Part shown: positions 61,118-62,957 of the stretch, one piece after another
Numbering within the stretch: position 1 is the stretch's first letter
Layout: each line of letters opens with the position of its first letter
Position numbers and translations under genes: made by a program
Notes under the pieces: model-generated
Told to the model about the DNA's origin: nothing
The model's input: the letters and a program-made list of their open reading frames with translations, nothing else
The model's database searches: none
DNA from: Planctomycetota bacterium
GTDB taxonomy: Bacteria; Planctomycetota; UBA1135
NCBI GenBank assembly: GCA_004295085.1
Contig: SHNF01000017.1
Location: forward strand, 1 to 62,957
Length of the DNA: 62,957 bases
Direction of reading: 5' to 3'

Positions 61118-62957
61118 ATGACCGACGCAACGCCGCCGGCGCCGGACTGGGACCGTGTGAAGGACCTGTTCCAGCGCGCCCTGGAGCTGCCGCCGGGTGC
61201 GCGGGAGGCATTCCTGCAGCGCGCGAGCGCCGGGACCGCGGAGCGGCAGGAGGTCGCGTCGCTGCTCGCCGCCCACGGCGCCGTTCCCAGCTTCCTCGAG
61301 GCGCCGGCCTGCGACGCCTTCACGGGCCTGGGGGACGCCGACCTGCGCCCGGGAACCCAGGTTGGGGGCTACCGGCTGCTGTCGGCCGTCGCCCAGGGCG
61401 GCATGGGGACGGTGTGGGCCGCCGAACGCGCCGACGGCACCGGCCCGGGCGTGGTGGCCATCAAGATGCTGCGCCGCGGCTTCGGCGGCCCCAAGGTCCT
61501 GCGCCGCTTCGCGCTGGAGCGGCGCACCCTCGCCGACCTGGACCACCCCAACATCGCGCGCCTGCTGGACGGCGGCGTCGCCGCCGACGGCCGGCCGTTC
61601 CTGGTGATGGAGTACATCCGCGGCCGTCCCATCGACGACTACTGCGAGCAGCGGCGCCTGGACGTTCCGCAGCGCCTGCAGCTGTTCCGCGGCGTGTGCC
61701 TGGCCGTGCACTACGCCCACCAGAACCTGGTGGTGCACCGCGACATCAAGCCGTCCAACATCCTGGTCACGGACGACGGCGTGCCCAAGCTGCTGGACTT
61801 CGGCATCGCCAAGATCCTGACGCCGGAGGGCGCGCCGCCGTTGAGCACGCTCACCACCGAGGGCGCCCTGCCCATGACTCCGGAATACGCCAGCCCGGAG
61901 CAGGTGCGCGGCCAGCCGATCACGACGGCCACAGACGTGTATGCGCTCGGGGTGGTGCTTTACGAGCTGCTGGCCGGCCAGAGGCCGTACACCCTGCACA
62001 CGCGCCAGCCGGCGGAGATGCAGCGCGTCATCTGCGAGATCGAGCCCAGGAAGCCGAGCAGCATGGTCGTGGAACAGCACCGCGAACGCCGCCGCCGGCT
62101 GCGCGGCGACCTCGACAACGTCGTGCTGATGGCGCTGCGCAAGGATCCGCGGCGCCGCTACGCCTCCGCCGAACAGTTCGCGCACGACGTGGAGCTGCAC
62201 CTGCGCGGGTTCCCGGTGCTGGCGCGCGGCGAGAGCTACCGCTACCTGCTGGCCAGCTTCGTGCGCCGGCACAAGCTGAGCGTCGGAGCCGGTTCAGCCG
62301 TCTTGATCGCGGTCGTGGGCGGCTCGCTGAGCACCGCGATGCAGGCGGACAAGGCCCGGCGCCACGCCGAACGCACGGCCAGCGAAGCCCTGATCGGGCA
62401 GCAGTCGGCCGAGTTCCTGACCGACCTGTTCCGGGGCGCCGGACCGCAGCTGCAGAACAGCGCGCTGCTGCGCCAGCTCCTGCGCGACAACGCCGGCCTG
62501 GCGCGCGCCGAGGCCGAGCACAATCCGCGCAAGGCGGCGGCGCAGCTGGAAGCCCTGGGCAAGATCCACCGCCACCTGCGCCTGTACGACGAGGCTGACG
62601 CGCTGCTGCAGGACGCCCTGGCCTTGTACCGGCGCGAGCACGGCGCGGACGGCCCCGGCGTGGCGCACACTCTGGAGCAGATCGGCTGGGTGGAGTTCGA
62701 GCGCGGCGACCGGCCGCAGGCGGCGGTGCACTCGTTCCGCAGCGCCTACGCCCTGCACCTGCGTCTGTTCGGCGCGGATCACGCCGACACGGCGTACTGC
62801 GCCAGCTACCTGGGCATGGCGCTGCGCGCCACCGGCGGGCTGGACGAAGCGGAGGGCCTGCTGCGCTCCGCGCTTGGGGTGCTGGAGCGCCGCAACCGCC
62901 TGGACACTCCGCGCGTGCGCAGCACCCTGGCCGGTGTGCTCAGCGGGCAGGCCGAGC
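61118..62957 (+). CDS. Transmembrane Ser/Thr protein kinase with TPR-like domain, 3' end cut by window edge
   Basis: The frame is open from the ATG at 61118 to the window end (613 codons). Residues ~1-70 form a small helical N-terminal domain often found before planctomycete kinases. The kinase domain (~82-345) has a P-loop VAQGGMGTVW in which the first Gly is Ala, Lys116 (AIKML), HRDIKPSN with Asp209, DFG at 227-229 and TPEYASPEQ. A membrane helix (SVGAGSAVLIAVVGGSLS) follows near residue 390, then helical TPR-like repeats (HNPRKAAAQLEALGKIHRHL, ALYRREHGADGPGVAHTLEQIG). The architecture is typical of planctomycete signalling kinases. Confidence 0.9.
   Translation, partial: MTDATPPAPDWDRVKDLFQRALELPPGAREAFLQRASAGTAERQEVASLLAAHGAVPSFLEAPACDAFTGLGDADLRPGTQVGGYRLLSAVAQGGMGTVWAAERADGTGPGVVAIKMLRRGFGGPKVLRRFALERRTLADLDHPNIARLLDGGVAADGRPFLVMEYIRGRPIDDYCEQRRLDVPQRLQLFRGVCLAVHYAHQNLVVHRDIKPSNILVTDDGVPKLLDFGIAKILTPEGAPPLSTLTTEGALPMTPEYASPEQVRGQPITTATDVYALGVVLYELLAGQRPYTLHTRQPAEMQRVICEIEPRKPSSMVVEQHRERRRRLRGDLDNVVLMALRKDPRRRYASAEQFAHDVELHLRGFPVLARGESYRYLLASFVRRHKLSVGAGSAVLIAVVGGSLSTAMQADKARRHAERTASEALIGQQSAEFLTDLFRGAGPQLQNSALLRQLLRDNAGLARAEAEHNPRKAAAQLEALGKIHRHLRLYDEADALLQDALALYRREHGADGPGVAHTLEQIGWVEFERGDRPQAAVHSFRSAYALHLRLFGADHADTAYCASYLGMALRATGGLDEAEGLLRSALGVLERRNRLDTPRVRSTLAGVLSGQAE

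Noticed and set aside
58054..62598. A plus-strand open frame of about 1500 codons across the dtd to kinase region
   Set aside because: It crosses dtd, the HU gene, the PLP enzyme, the methyltransferase and the kinase in wrong frames; those genes have intact motifs, so this frame is not coding.

Overview
The window is a chromosomal segment of a GC-rich bacterium, most probably a member of the Planctomycetota. The 16S rRNA gene carries features I associate with that phylum, such as GGAGGCTGCAGTCGAGAATCT after the 338 site and the altered 1100-region reading AAGTCCCTGAACGAGCGAAA. The protein content agrees: a Ser/Thr kinase with TPR-like repeats, secreted zinc carboxypeptidases, an FG-GAP protein and a beta-helix protein. 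Phylum assignment from memory of rRNA signatures is inference; an rRNA tree would settle it.

Layout. Positions 1-15.8 kb are dense core-like genes: an edge-truncated secreted protein, an amine oxidase-like flavoprotein, an unusual methyltransferase, a BtuF-like protein, rhodanese, HtrA protease, MutM, a LemA/TPM/TPM module, Upp, a tandem pair of M14 peptidase homologues (first apparently dead, second active-looking), a DUF3293 protein and DeoC. DeoC and two aldehyde dehydrogenase genes (19.8-22.2 kb) look like one deoxyribose/aldehyde catabolic unit that has been split by two lower-GC secreted-protein genes (15.9-19.8 kb).

Positions 22.3-29.5 kb form an accessory region of small single genes: two tandem DUF4386-type membrane proteins (the first broken at a 13-G run), a good attC-like integron recombination site, a hicB-like fragment, two alpha/beta hydrolases, two NmrA-type oxidoreductases, a DUF1801-like protein and a small zinc-ribbon-like protein flanked by copies of a 19-bp repeat and a large imperfect palindrome. 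No integrase is visible in the window.

Positions 29.5-37.5 kb return to core genes: flotillin/NfeD pair, IleS, a candidate structured RNA, an L,D-transpeptidase with LysM and NnrE. A complete linked rRNA operon (promoter, 16S, tRNA-Ile, tRNA-Ala, 23S, 5S, terminator) occupies 37.7-43.1 kb, with both RNase III-type processing stems visible. It is followed by lexA, which is preceded by a 28-residue membrane miniprotein and operator-like repeats, then nadB, hflX, a LysM protein, secDF-rplS-trmD, ribE, an Mla-type lipid-transport operon that begins with a repeat lipoprotein, trpS-TPR-dtd, an HU/IHF protein, a PLP enzyme, a methyltransferase and a kinase cut by the window end.

Two regulatory themes recur. 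First, many operon-leading genes have a TAGAAT/TAGGCT/TATACT-type -10 element only 6-13 nt before the start codon and no ribosome binding site, suggesting leaderless or nearly leaderless mRNAs. Second, genes inside operons are often coupled by ATGA, GTGA or TGATG overlaps.
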